Source: Astropecten irregularis (Eukaryota; Echinodermata; Asteroidea; Paxillosida; Astropectinidae). Taken from it: a stretch of 64,000 nt of DNA. The DNA lies in the NCBI GenBank assembly GCA_963971285.1, contig OZ020249.1:10094256-10158255 (forward strand), in the 5' to 3' direction. This document shows, one piece after another, positions 13,101 to 28,200 of the stretch; positions within the stretch are counted from its first letter, which is position 1; every line of letters starts with the position of its first letter. A program made the position numbers and the translations under genes. The notes below the pieces were generated by a model. It saw nothing but the letters and a program-made list of their open reading frames with translations. It was not told where the DNA came from and made no database searches.

Positions 13101-16100
13101 TAAAAAGACACGTGTAATTTTGTTTTTCCTGAATTTTCCCCAGTAATGAGCAGGCAGTTTTCAAAGATCATGTTCAAAATATAGGATTTGACCGCGCGCT
13201 GCCATACACATACAGTGTAGAACGTCATAACATGATATTTACATCATTACAGATTTCGCTAAGCAGGGCGACTTCAGTTTCAAAAATTCAGATCTATGAT
13301 CTACACTGAAAATAAAAAGACACGTGTAATTTTGATTTTCCTGAGTTTGCCCCAGAAATGAGCAGGCAGATTCCAAAGATCGTGTTCGAAATATAGGATT
13401 GGACAGCGCGCTGTCATATATGATACACATACAGTGTAGAACGTCATAACATGATATATATAAATCAATACAGATTTCGCTATGCAGGGCGACTTCAGGT
13501 TCAAACATTCAGATCTATGATCTACACTGAAAATAAAAAGACACACGTGTGTAATTTTGTTTTTCCTGAGTTTGCCCCAGAAATGAGCAGGCAGATTTCA
13601 AAGATCGTATTCAATATATAGAATTAGACTGCCTGCTGCCATATATAATACACATACAGTGTAAACCGGTATTGCATGATATGTAAATCATTACAGATTT
13701 CGCTACGCAGGGCGACTTCAGTTTCAAAAATTCAGATCTATGATCTACACTGAAAATAAAAAGACACTTGTAATTTTGATTTTCCTGAGTTTGCCCCAGA
13801 AATGAGCAGGCAGTTTTCAAAGATCGTATTCAATATATAGAATAAGACTGCCTGCTGCCATATATAATACACATACAGTGTAAACCGGTATTGCATGATA
13901 TGTAAATCATTACAGATTTCGCTACGCAGGGCGACTTCAGTTTCAAAAATTCAGATCTATGATCTACACTGAAAATAAAAAGACACGTGTAATTTTGATT
14001 TTCCTGAGTTTGCCCCAGAAATGAGCAGGCAGATTCCAAAGATCGTGTTCGAAATATAGGATTGGACAGCGCGCTGTCATATATGATACACATACAGTGT
14101 AGAACGTCATAACATGATATATATAAATCAATACAGATTTCGCTATGCAGGGCGACTTCAGGTTCAAACATTCAGATCTATGATCTACACTGAAAATAAA
14201 AAGACACACGTGTGTAATTTTGTTTTTCCTGAGTTTGCCCCAGAAATGAGCAGGCAGATTTCAAAGATCGTATTCAATATATAGAATTAGACTGCCTGCT
14301 GCCATATATAATGCACATACAGTGTAGAACGTCATAACATGATATATAAATCATTGCAGATTTCGCTATGCAGGGCGACTTCAGGTTCAAAAATTCAGAT
14401 CTATGATCTAGACTGAAAATAAAAAGACACGTGTAATTTTGTTTTTCCTGAGTTTGCCCAAGAAATGAGCAGCCAGATGTCAAAGATCGTGCTCAAAATA
14501 TAGAATTTGAAAAATCCTCATGCGCTTTAACAATGCATGGTCCCATGCACAAACCCATGCACGAAGGTGTAAACTAGACCTAATCTTACTGACTATGACA
14601 AACATAATCCAAGACCATTTCATGTCAAAACTAATTTTTGTCCACGCAGGCTCTACGGGCTTGCCTATAAGCGTGGCATGAGCCAGTCGTCTGGCATAGT
14701 CAGTGACATATGGTCAGGTTCCCAGCCTTCGTAATATGGTTTGTATATGGGCTCATAGCTAAACCGCGTTAGGGTTTTTTTAGGAGGAGGATTTCGCTAA
14801 GCAGGGCGACTTCAGTTTCAAAAATTCAGATCTATGATCTACACTGAAAATAAAAAGACACGTGTAATTTTGTTTTTCCTGAGTTTGCCCCAGAAATGAG
14901 CAGGCAGATTCCAAAGATCGTGTTCGAAATATAGGATTGGACAGCGCGCTGTTTATATGATACACATACAGTGTAGAACGTCATAACATGATATATAAAT
15001 CATTACAGATTTCGGTATACAGGGCGACTTCAGTTTCAAAAATTCAGATCTATGATCTACACTGAAAATAAAAAGACACGTGTAATTTTATTTTCCCTGA
15101 ATTTTTCCCAGAAATGAGCAGGAAGTTTTCAAAGATCGGGTTCAAAATATATAGGATTAGGCTGCGTGCTGCCATATTATAATACACATACAGTGTAGCA
15201 CGTCATAACGTGATTTATAAAACATTGCAGATTTCGCTAAGCAGGGCGAGTTCAGGTTCAAAAATTCAGATATATGATCTACACTGAAAATAAAAAGGAA
15301 CGTGTAATTTTGTTTTTCCTGAGTTTGCCCCAGAAATGAGCAGGCAGATTCCAAAGATCGTGTTCGAAATATAGGATTTGACCGCGCGCTGCCATACACA
15401 TACAGTGTAGAACGTCATAACATGATATATAAATCATTACAGATTTCGGTATACAGGGCGACTTCAGTTTCAAAAATTCAGATCTATGATCTACACTGAA
15501 AATAAAAAGACACGTGTAATTTTGTTTTTCCTGAATTTTCCCCAGAAATGAGCAGGCAGATTTCAAAGATCGTATTCAATATATAGAATTAGACTGCCTG
15601 CTGCCATATATAATGCACATACAGTGTAGAACGTCATAACATGATATATAAATCATTGCAGATTTCGCTATGCAGGGCGACTTCAGGTTCAAAAATTCAG
15701 ATCTATGATCTAGACTGAAAATAAAAAGACACGTGTAATTTTGTTTTTCCTGAGTTTGCCCAAGAAATCATCAGCCAGATGTCAAAGATCGTGCTCAAAA
15801 TATAGGATTTGAAAAATCCTCATGCGCTTTAACAATGCATGGTCCCATGCACAAACCCATGCACGAAGGTGTAAACTAGACCTAATCTTACTGACTATGA
15901 CAAACATAATCCAAGACCATTTCATGTCAAAACTAATTTTTGTCCACGCAGGCTCTACGGGCTTGCCTATAAGCGTGGCATGAGCCAGTCGTCTGGCATA
16001 GTCAGTGACATATGGTCAGGTTCCCAGCCTTCGTAATATGGTTTGTATATGGGCTCATAGCTAAACCGCGTTAGGATTTTTTTAGGAGGAGGATTTCGCT

Positions 16101-19100
16101 AAGCAGGGCGACTTCAGTTTCAAAAATTCAGATCTATGATCTACACTGAAAAAAAAAAGACACGTGTAATTTTGTTTTTCCTGAGTTTGCCCCAGAAATG
16201 AGCAGGCAGATTCCAAAGATCGTGTTCGAAATATAGGATTGGACAGCGCGCTGTTTATATGATACACATACAGTGTAGAACGTCATAACATGATATATAA
16301 ATCATTACAGATTTCGGTATACAGGGCGACTTCAGTTTCAAAAATTCAGATCTATGATCTACACTGAAAATAAAAAGACATGTGTAATTTTGTTTTTCCT
16401 GAATGTTCCCCAGAAATGAGCAGGCAGTTTTCAAAGATTGGCTTCAAAACATAGGATTAGGCTGCGAGCTGCCATATTATAATACACATACAGTGTAGCA
16501 CGTCATAACGTGATTTATAAAACATTGCAGATTTCGCTAAGCAGGGCGACTTCAGGTTCAAAAATTCAGATATATGATCTACACTGAAAATAAAAAGACA
16601 CGTGTAATTTTGTTTTTCCTGAATTTTCCCCAGTAATGAGCAGGCAGTTTTCAAAGATCATGTTCAAAATATAGGATTTGACCGCGCGCTGCCATACACA
16701 TACAGTGTAGAACGTCATAACATGATATTTACATCATTACAGATTTCGCTAAGCAGGGCGACTTCAGTTTCAAAAATTCAGATCTATGATCTACACTGAA
16801 AATAAAAAGACACGTGTAATTTTGATTTTCCTGAGTTTGCCCCAGAAATGAGCAGGCAGATTCCAAAGATCGTGTTCGAAATATAGGATTGGACAGCGCG
16901 CTGTTTATATGATACACATACAGTGTAGAACGTCATAACATGATATATAAATCATTACAGATTTCGGTATACAGGGCGACTTCAGTTTCAAAAATTCAGA
17001 TCTATGATCTACACTGAAAATAAAAAGACACGTGTAATTTTATTTTCCCTGAATTTTTCCCAGAAATGAGCAGGAAGTTTTCAAAGATCGGGTTCAAAAT
17101 ATATAGGATTAGGCTGCGTGCTGCCATATTATAATACACATACAGTGTAGCACGTCATAACGTGATTTATAAAACATTGCAGATTTCGCTAAGCAGGGCG
17201 AGTTCAGGTTCAAAAATTCAGATATATGATCTACACTGAAAATAAAAAGGAACGTGTAATTTTGTTTTTCCTGAGTTTGCCCCAGAAATGAGCAGGCAGA
17301 TTCCAAAGATCGTGTTCGAAATATAGGATTTGACCGCGCGCTGCCATACACATACAGTGTAGAACGTCATAACATGATATATAAATCATTACAGATTTCG
17401 GTATACAGGGCGACTTCAGTTTCAAAAATTCAGATCTATGATCTACACTGAAAATAAAAAGACACGTGTAATTTTGTTTTTCCTGAATTTTCCCCAGAAA
17501 TGAGCAGGCAGATTTCAAAGATCGTATTCAATATATAGAATTAGACTGCCTGCTGCCATATATAATGCACATACAGTGTAGAACGTCATAACATGATATA
17601 TAAATCATTGCAGATTTCGCTATGCAGGGCGACTTCAGGTTCAAAAATTCAGATCTATGATCTAGACTGAAAATAAAAAGACACGTGTAATTTTGTTTTT
17701 CCTGAGTTTGCCCAAGAAATCATCAGCCAGATGTCAAAGATCGTGCTCAAAATATAGGATTTGAAAAATCCTCATGCGCTTTAACAATGCATGGTCCCAT
17801 GCACAAACCCATGCACGAAGGTGTAAACTAGACCTAATCTTACTGACTATGACAAACATAATCCAAGACCATTTCATGTCAAAACTAATTTTTGTCCACG
17901 CAGGCTCTACGGGCTTGCCTATAAGCGTGGCATGAGCCAGTCGTCTGGCATAGTCAGTGACATATGGTCAGGTTCCCAGCCTTCGTAATATGGTTTGTAT
18001 ATGGGCTCATAGCTAAACCGCGTTAGGATTTTTTTAGGAGGAGGATTTCGCTAAGCAGGGCGACTTCAGTTTCAAAAATTCAGATCTATGATCTACACTG
18101 AAAAAAAAAAGACACGTGTAATTTTGTTTTTCCTGAGTTTGCCCCAGAAATGAGCAGGCAGATTCCAAAGATCGTGTTCGAAATATAGGATTGGACAGCG
18201 CGCTGTTTATATGATACACATACAGTGTAGAACGTCATAACATGATATATAAATCATTACAGATTTCGGTATACAGGGCGACTTCAGTTTCAAAAATTCA
18301 GATCTATGATCTACACTGAAAATAAAAAGACATGTGTAATTTTGTTTTTCCTGAATGTTCCCCAGAAATGAGCAGGCAGTTTTCAAAGATTGGCTTCAAA
18401 ACATAGGATTAGGCTGCGAGCTGCCATATTATAATACACATACAGTGTAGCACGTCATAACGTGATTTATAAAACATTGCAGATTTCGCTAAGCAGGGCG
18501 ACTTCAGGTTCAAAAATTCAGATATATGATCTACACTGAAAATAAAAAGACACGTGTAATTTTGTTTTTCCTGAATTTTCCCCAGTAATGAGCAGGCAGT
18601 TTTCAAAGATCATGTTCAAAATATAGGATTTGACCGCGCGCTGCCATACACATACAGTGTAGAACGTCATAACATGATATTTACATCATTACAGATTTCG
18701 CTAAGCAGGGCGACTTCAGTTTCAAAAATTCAGATCTATGATCTACACTGAAAATAAAAAGACACGTGTAATTTTGATTTTCCTGAGTTTGCCCCAGAAA
18801 TGAGCAGGCAGATTCCAAAGATCGTGTTCGAAATATAGGATTGGACAGCGCGCTGTCATATATGATACACATACAGTGTAGAACGTCATAACATGATATA
18901 TATAAATCAATACAGATTTCGCTATGCAGGGCGACTTCAGGTTCAAACATTCAGATCTATGATCTACACTGAAAATAAAAAGACACACGTGTGTAATTTT
19001 GTTTTTCCTGAGTTTGCCCCAGAAATGAGCAGGCAGATTTCAAAGATCGTATTCAATATATAGAATTAGACTGCCTGCTGCCATATATAATGCACATACA

Positions 19101-22100
19101 GTGTAGAACGTCATAACATGATATATAAATCATTGCAGATTTCGCTATGCAGGGCGACTTCAGGTTCAAAAATTCAGATCTATGATCTAGACTGAAAATA
19201 AAAAGACACGTGTAATTTTGTTTTTCCTGAGTTTGCCCAAGAAATCATCAGCCAGATGTCAAAGATCGTGCTCAAAATATAGGATTTGAAAAATCCTCAT
19301 GCGCTTTAACAATGCATGGTCCCATGCACAAACCCATGCACGAAGGTGTAAACTAGACCTAATCTTACTGACTATGACAAACATAATCCAAGACCATTTC
19401 ATGTCAAAACTAATTTTTGTCCACGCAGGCTCTACGGGCTTGCCTATAAGCGTGGCATGAGCCAGTCGTCTGGCATAGTCAGTGACATATGGTCAGGTTC
19501 CCAGCCTTCGTAATATGGTTTGTATATGGGCTCATAGCTAAACCGCGTTAGGATTTTTTTAGGAGGAGGATTTCGCTAAGCAGGGCGACTTCAGTTTCAA
19601 AAATTCAGATCTATGATCTACACTGAAAAAAAAAAGACACGTGTAATTTTGTTTTTCCTGAGTTTGCCCCAGAAATGAGCAGGCAGATTCCAAAGATCGT
19701 GTTCGAAATATAGGATTGGACAGCGCGCTGTTTATATGATACACATACAGTGTAGAACGTCATAACATGATATATAAATCATTACAGATTTCGGTATACA
19801 GGGCGACTTCAGTTTCAAAAATTCAGATCTATGATCTACACTGAAAATAAAAAGACATGTGTAATTTTGTTTTTCCTGAATGTTCCCCAGAAATGAGCAG
19901 GCAGTTTTCAAAGATTGGCTTCAAAACATAGGATTAGGCTGCGAGCTGCCATATTATAATACACATACAGTGTAGCACGTCATAACGTGATTTATAAAAC
20001 ATTGCAGATTTCGCTAAGCAGGGCGACTTCAGGTTCAAAAATTCAGATATATGATCTACACTGAAAATAAAAAGACACGTGTAATTTTGTTTTTCCTGAA
20101 TTTTCCCCAGTAATGAGCAGGCAGTTTTCAAAGATCATGTTCAAAATATAGGATTTGACCGCGCGCTGCCATACACATACAGTGTAGAACGTCATAACAT
20201 GATATTTACATCATTACAGATTTCGCTAAGCAGGGCGACTTCAGTTTCAAAAATTCAGATCTATGATCTACACTGAAAATAAAAAGACACGTGTAATTTT
20301 GATTTTCCTGAGTTTGCCCCAGAAATGAGCAGGCAGATTCCAAAGATCGTGTTCGAAATATAGGATTGGACAGCGCGCTGTCATATATGATACACATACA
20401 GTGTAGAACGTCATAACATGATATATATAAATCAATACAGATTTCGCTATGCAGGGCGACTTCAGGTTCAAACATTCAGATCTATGATCTACACTGAAAA
20501 TAAAAAGACACACGTGTGTAATTTTGTTTTTCCTGAGTTTGCCCCAGAAATGAGCAGGCAGATTTCAAAGATCGTATTCAATATATAGAATTAGACTGCC
20601 TGCTGCCATATATAATGCACATACAGTGTAGAACGTCATAACATGATATATAAATCATTGCAGATTTCGCTATGCAGGGCGACTTCAGGTTCAAAAATTC
20701 AGATCTATGATCTAGACTGAAAATAAAAAGACACGTGTAATTTTGTTTTTCCTGAGTTTGCCCAAGAAATGAGCAGCCAGATGTCAAAGATCGTGCTCAA
20801 AATATAGAATTTGAAAAATCCTCATGCGCTTTAACAATGCATGGTCCCATGCACAAACCCATGCACGAAGGTGTAAACTAGACCTAATCTTACTGACTAT
20901 GACAAACATAATCCAAGACCATTTCATGTCAAAACTAATTTTTGTCCACGCAGGCTCTACGGGCTTGCCTATAAGCGTGGCATGAGCCAGTCGTCTGGCA
21001 TAGTCAGTGACATATGGTCAGGTTCCCAGCCTTCGTAATATGGTTTGTATATGGGCTCATGGCTAAACCGCGTTAGGGTTTTTTTAGGAGGAGGATTTCG
21101 CTAAGCAGGGCGACTTCAGTTTCAAAAATTCAGATCTATGATCTACACTGAAAATAAAAAGACACGTGTAATTTTGTTTTTCCTGAGTTTGCCCCAGAAA
21201 TGAGCAGGCAGATTCCAAAGATCGTGTTCGAAATATAGGATTGGACAGCGCGCTGTTTATATGATACACATACAGTGTAGAACGTCATAACATGATATAT
21301 AAATCATTACAGATTTCGGTATACAGGGCGACTTCAGTTTCAAAAATTCAGATCTATGATCTACACTGAAAATAAAAAGACACGTGTAATTTTATTTTCC
21401 CTGAATTTTTCCCAGAAATGAGCAGGAAGTTTTCAAAGATCGGGTTCAAAATATATAGGATTAGGCTGCGTGCTGCCATATTATAATACACATACAGTGT
21501 AGCACGTCATAACGTGATTTATAAAACATTGCAGATTTCGCTAAGCAGGGCGAGTTCAGGTTCAAAAATTCAGATATATGATCTACACTGAAAATAAAAA
21601 GGAACGTGTAATTTTGTTTTTCCTGAGTTTGCCCCAGAAATGAGCAGGCAGATTCCAAAGATCGTGTTCGAAATATAGGATTTGACCGCGCGCTGCCATA
21701 CACATACAGTGTAGAACGTCATAACATGATATATAAATCATTACAGATTTCGGTATACAGGGCGACTTCAGTTTCAAAAATTCAGATCTATGATCTACAC
21801 TGAAAATAAAAAGACACGTGTAATTTTGTTTTTCCTGAATTTTCCCCAGAAATGAGCAGGCAGATTTCAAAGATCGTATTCAATATATAGAATTAGACTG
21901 CCTGCTGCCATATATAATGCACATACAGTGTAGAACGTCATAACATGATATATAAATCATTGCAGATTTCGCTATGCAGGGCGACTTCAGGTTCAAAAAT
22001 TCAGATCTATGATCTAGACTGAAAATAAAAAGACACGTGTAATTTTGTTTTTCCTGAGTTTGCCCAAGAAATCATCAGCCAGATGTCAAAGATCGTGCTC

Positions 22101-25100
22101 AAAATATAGGATTTGAAAAATCCTCATGCGCTTTAACAATGCATGGTCCCATGCACAAACCCATGCACGAAGGTGTAAACTAGACCTAATCTTACTGACT
22201 ATGACAAACATAATCCAAGACCATTTCATGTCAAAACTAATTTTTGTCCACGCAGGCTCTACGGGCTTGCCTATAAGCGTGGCATGAGCCAGTCGTCTGG
22301 CATAGTCAGTGACATATGGTCAGGTTCCCAGCCTTCGTAATATGGTTTGTATATGGGCTCATAGCTAAACCGCGTTAGGATTTTTTTAGGAGGAGGATTT
22401 CGCTAAGCAGGGCGACTTCAGTTTCAAAAATTCAGATCTATGATCTACACTGAAAATAAAAAGACATGTGTAATTTTGTTTTTCCTGAATGTTCCCCAGA
22501 AATGAGCAGGCAGTTTTCAAAGATTGGCTTCAAAACATAGGATTAGGCTGCGAGCTGCCATATTATAATACACATACAGTGTAGCACGTCATAACGTGAT
22601 TTATAAAACATTGCAGATTTCGCTAAGCAGGGCGACTTCAGGTTCAAAAATTCAGATATATGATCTACACTGAAAATAAAAAGACACGTGTAATTTTGTT
22701 TTTCCTGAATTTTCCCCAGTAATGAGCAGGCAGTTTTCAAAGATCATGTTCAAAATATAGGATTTGACCGCGCGCTGCCATACACATACAGTGTAGAACG
22801 TCATAACATGATATTTACATCATTACAGATTTCGCTAAGCAGGGCGACTTCAGTTTCAAAAATTCAGATCTATGATCTACACTGAAAATAAAAAGACACG
22901 TGTAATTTTGATTTTCCTGAGTTTGCCCCAGAAATGAGCAGGCAGATTCCAAAGATCGTGTTCGAAATATAGGATTGGACAGCGCGCTGTCATATATGAT
23001 ACACATACAGTGTAGAACGTCATAACATGATATATATAAATCAATACAGATTTCGCTATGCAGGGCGACTTCAGGTTCAAACATTCAGATCTATGATCTA
23101 CACTGAAAATAAAAAGACACACGTGTGTAATTTTGTTTTTCCTGAGTTTGCCCCAGAAATGAGCAGGCAGATTTCAAAGATCGTATTCAATATATAGAAT
23201 TAGACTGCCTGCTGCCATATATAATGCACATACAGTGTAGAACGTCATAACATGATATATAAATCATTGCAGATTTCGCTATGCAGGGCGACTTCAGGTT
23301 CAAAAATTCAGATCTATGATCTAGACTGAAAATAAAAAGACACGTGTAATTTTGTTTTTCCTGAGTTTGCCCAAGAAATCATCAGCCAGATGTCAAAGAT
23401 CGTGCTCAAAATATAGGATTTGAAAAATCCTCATGCGCTTTAACAATGCATGGTCCCATGCACAAACCCATGCACGAAGGTGTAAACTAGACCTAATCTT
23501 ACTGACTATGACAAACATAATCCAAGACCATTTCATGTCAAAACTAATTTTTGTCCACGCAGGCTCTACGGGCTTGCCTATAAGCGTGGCATGAGCCAGT
23601 CGTCTGGCATAGTCAGTGACATATGGTCAGGTTCCCAGCCTTCGTAATATGGTTTGTATATGGGCTCATAGCTAAACCGCGTTAGGATTTTTTTAGGAGG
23701 AGGATTTCGCTAAGCAGGGCGACTTCAGTTTCAAAAATTCAGATCTATGATCTACACTGAAAAAAAAAAGACACGTGTAATTTTGTTTTTCCTGAGTTTG
23801 CCCCAGAAATGAGCAGGCAGATTCCAAAGATCGTGTTCGAAATATAGGATTGGACAGCGCGCTGTTTATATGATACACATACAGTGTAGAACGTCATAAC
23901 ATGATATATAAATCATTACAGATTTCGGTATACAGGGCGACTTCAGTTTCAAAAATTCAGATCTATGATCTACACTGAAAATAAAAAGACATGTGTAATT
24001 TTGTTTTTCCTGAATGTTCCCCAGAAATGAGCAGGCAGTTTTCAAAGATTGGCTTCAAAACATAGGATTAGGCTGCGAGCTGCCATATTATAATACACAT
24101 ACAGTGTAGCACGTCATAACGTGATTTATAAAACATTGCAGATTTCGCTAAGCAGGGCGACTTCAGGTTCAAAAATTCAGATATATGATCTACACTGAAA
24201 ATAAAAAGACACGTGTAATTTTGTTTTTCCTGAATTTTCCCCAGTAATGAGCAGGCAGTTTTCAAAGATCATGTTCAAAATATAGGATTTGACCGCGCGC
24301 TGCCATACACATACAGTGTAGAACGTCATAACATGATATTTACATCATTACAGATTTCGCTAAGCAGGGCGACTTCAGTTTCAAAAATTCAGATCTATGA
24401 TCTACACTGAAAATAAAAAGACACGTGTAATTTTGATTTTCCTGAGTTTGCCCCAGAAATGAGCAGGCAGATTCCAAAGATCGTGTTCGAAATATAGGAT
24501 TGGACAGCGCGCTGTCATATATGATACACATACAGTGTAGAACGTCATAACATGATATATATAAATCAATACAGATTTCGCTATGCAGGGCGACTTCAGG
24601 TTCAAACATTCAGATCTATGATCTACACTGAAAATAAAAAGACACACGTGTGTAATTTTGTTTTTCCTGAGTTTGCCCCAGAAATGAGCAGGCAGATTTC
24701 AAAGATCGTATTCAATATATAGAATTAGACTGCCTGCTGCCATATATAATGCACATACAGTGTAGAACGTCATAACATGATATATAAATCATTGCAGATT
24801 TCGCTATGCAGGGCGACTTCAGGTTCAAAAATTCAGATCTATGATCTAGACTGAAAATAAAAAGACACGTGTAATTTTGTTTTTCCTGAGTTTGCCCAAG
24901 AAATCATCAGCCAGATGTCAAAGATCGTGCTCAAAATATAGGATTTGAAAAATCCTCATGCGCTTTAACAATGCATGGTCCCATGCACAAACCCATGCAC
25001 GAAGGTGTAAACTAGACCTAATCTTACTGACTATGACAAACATAATCCAAGACCATTTCATGTCAAAACTAATTTTTGTCCACGCAGGCTCTACGGGCTT

Positions 25101-25217
25101 GCCTATAAGCGTGGCATGAGCCAGTCGTCTGGCATAGTCAGTGACATATGGTCAGGTTCCCAGCCTTCGTAATATGGTTTGTATATGGGCTCATAGCTAA
25201 ACCGCGTTAGGATTTTT

Positions 25218-28200
25218 TTAGGAGGAGGATTTCGCTAAGCAGGGCGACTTCAGTTTCAAAAATTCAGATCTATGATCTACACTGAAAATAAAAAGACACG
25301 TGTAATTTTGTTTTTCCTGAGTTTGCCCCAGAAATGAGCAGGCAGATTCCAAAGATCGTGTTCGAAATATAGGATTGGACAGCGCGCTGTTTATATGATA
25401 CACATACAGTGTAGAACGTCATAACATGATATATAAATCATTACAGATTTCGGTATACAGGGCGACTTCAGTTTCAAAAATTCAGATCTATGATCTACAC
25501 TGAAAATAAAAAGACACGTGTAATTTTATTTTCCCTGAATTTTTCCCAGAAATGAGCAGGAAGTTTTCAAAGATCGGGTTCAAAATATATAGGATTAGGC
25601 TGCGTGCTGCCATATTATAATACACATACAGTGTAGCACGTCATAACGTGATTTATAAAACATTGCAGATTTCGCTAAGCAGGGCGACTTCAGGTTCAAA
25701 AATTCAGATATATGATCTACACTGAAAATAAAAAGACACGTGTAATTTTGTTTTTCCTGAATTTTCCCCAGTAATGAGCAGGCAGTTTTCAAAGATCATG
25801 TTCAAAATATAGGATTTGACCGCGCGCTGCCATACACATACAGTGTAGAACGTCATAACATGATATATAAATCATTACAGATTTCGGTATACAGGGCGAC
25901 TTCAGTTTCAAAAATTCAGATCTATGATCTACACTGAAAATAAAAAGACACGTGTAATTTTGTTTTTCCTGAATTTTCCCCAGAAATGAGCAGGCAGATT
26001 CCAAAGATCGTGTTCGAAATATAGGATTTGACCGCGCGCTGCCATACACATACAGTGTAGAACGTCATAACATGATATATAAATCATTACAGATTTCGGT
26101 ATACAGGGCGACTTCAGTTTCAAAAATTCAGATCTATGATCTACACTGAAAATAAAAAGACACGTGTAATTTTGTTTTTCCTGAATTTTCCCCAGAAATG
26201 AGCAGGCAGATTTCAAAGATCGTATTCAATATATAGAATTAGACTGCCTGCTGCCATATATAATGCACATACAGTGTAGAACGTCATAACATGATATATA
26301 AATCATTGCAGATTTCGCTATGCAGGGCGACTTCAGGTTCAAAAATTCAGATCTATGATCTAGACTGAAAATAAAAAGACACGTGTAATTTTGTTTTTCC
26401 TGAGTTTGCCCAAGAAATCATCAGCCAGATGTCAAAGATCGTGCTCAAAATATAGGATTTGAAAAATCCTCATGCGCTTTAACAATGCATGGTCCCATGC
26501 ACAAACCCATGCACGAAGGTGTAAACTAGACCTAATCTTACTGACTATGACAAACATAATCCAAGACCATTTCATGTCAAAACTAATTTTTGTCCACGCA
26601 GGCTCTACGGGCTTGCCTATAAGCGTGGCATGAGCCAGTCGTCTGGCATAGTCAGTGACATATGGTCAGGTTCCCAGCCTTCGTAATATGGTTTGTATAT
26701 GGGCTCATAGCTAAACCGCGTTAGGATTTTTTTAGGAGGAGGATTTCGCTAAGCAGGGCGACTTCAGTTTCAAAAATTCAGATCTATGATCTACACTGAA
26801 AAAAAAAAGACACGTGTAATTTTGTTTTTCCTGAGTTTGCCCCAGAAATGAGCAGGCAGATTCCAAAGATCGTGTTCGAAATATAGGATTGGACAGCGCG
26901 CTGTTTATATGATACACATACAGTGTAGAACGTCATAACATGATATATAAATCATTACAGATTTCGGTATACAGGGCGACTTCAGTTTCAAAAATTCAGA
27001 TCTATGATCTACACTGAAAATAAAAAGACATGTGTAATTTTGTTTTTCCTGAATGTTCCCCAGAAATGAGCAGGCAGTTTTCAAAGATTGGCTTCAAAAC
27101 ATAGGATTAGGCTGCGAGCTGCCATATTATAATACACATACAGTGTAGCACGTCATAACGTGATTTATAAAACATTGCAGATTTCGCTAAGCAGGGCGAC
27201 TTCAGGTTCAAAAATTCAGATATATGATCTACACTGAAAATAAAAAGACACGTGTAATTTTGTTTTTCCTGAATTTTCCCCAGTAATGAGCAGGCAGTTT
27301 TCAAAGATCATGTTCAAAATATAGGATTTGACCGCGCGCTGCCATACACATACAGTGTAGAACGTCATAACATGATATTTACATCATTACAGATTTCGCT
27401 AAGCAGGGCGACTTCAGTTTCAAAAATTCAGATCTATGATCTACACTGAAAATAAAAAGACACGTGTAATTTTGATTTTCCTGAGTTTGCCCCAGAAATG
27501 AGCAGGCAGATTCCAAAGATCGTGTTCGAAATATAGGATTGGACAGCGCGCTGTCATATATGATACACATACAGTGTAGAACGTCATAACATGATATATA
27601 TAAATCAATACAGATTTCGCTATGCAGGGCGACTTCAGGTTCAAACATTCAGATCTATGATCTACACTGAAAATAAAAAGACACACGTGTGTAATTTTGT
27701 TTTTCCTGAGTTTGCCCCAGAAATGAGCAGGCAGATTTCAAAGATCGTATTCAATATATAGAATTAGACTGCCTGCTGCCATATATAATACACATACAGT
27801 GTAAACCGGTATTGCATGATATGTAAATCATTACAGATTTCGCTACGCAGGGCGACTTCAGTTTCAAAAATTCAGATCTATGATCTACACTGAAAATAAA
27901 AAGACACTTGTAATTTTGATTTTCCTGAGTTTGCCCCAGAAATGAGCAGGCAGTTTTCAAAGATCGTATTCAATATATAGAATAAGACTGCCTGCTGCCA
28001 TATATAATACACATACAGTGTAAACCGGTATTGCATGATATGTAAATCATTACAGATTTCGCTACGCAGGGCGACTTCAGTTTCAAAAATTCAGATCTAT
28101 GATCTACACTGAAAATAAAAAGACACGAGTAATTTTGATTTTCCTGAGTTTGCCCCAGAAATGAGCAGGCAGATTCCAAAGATCGTGTTCGAAATATAGG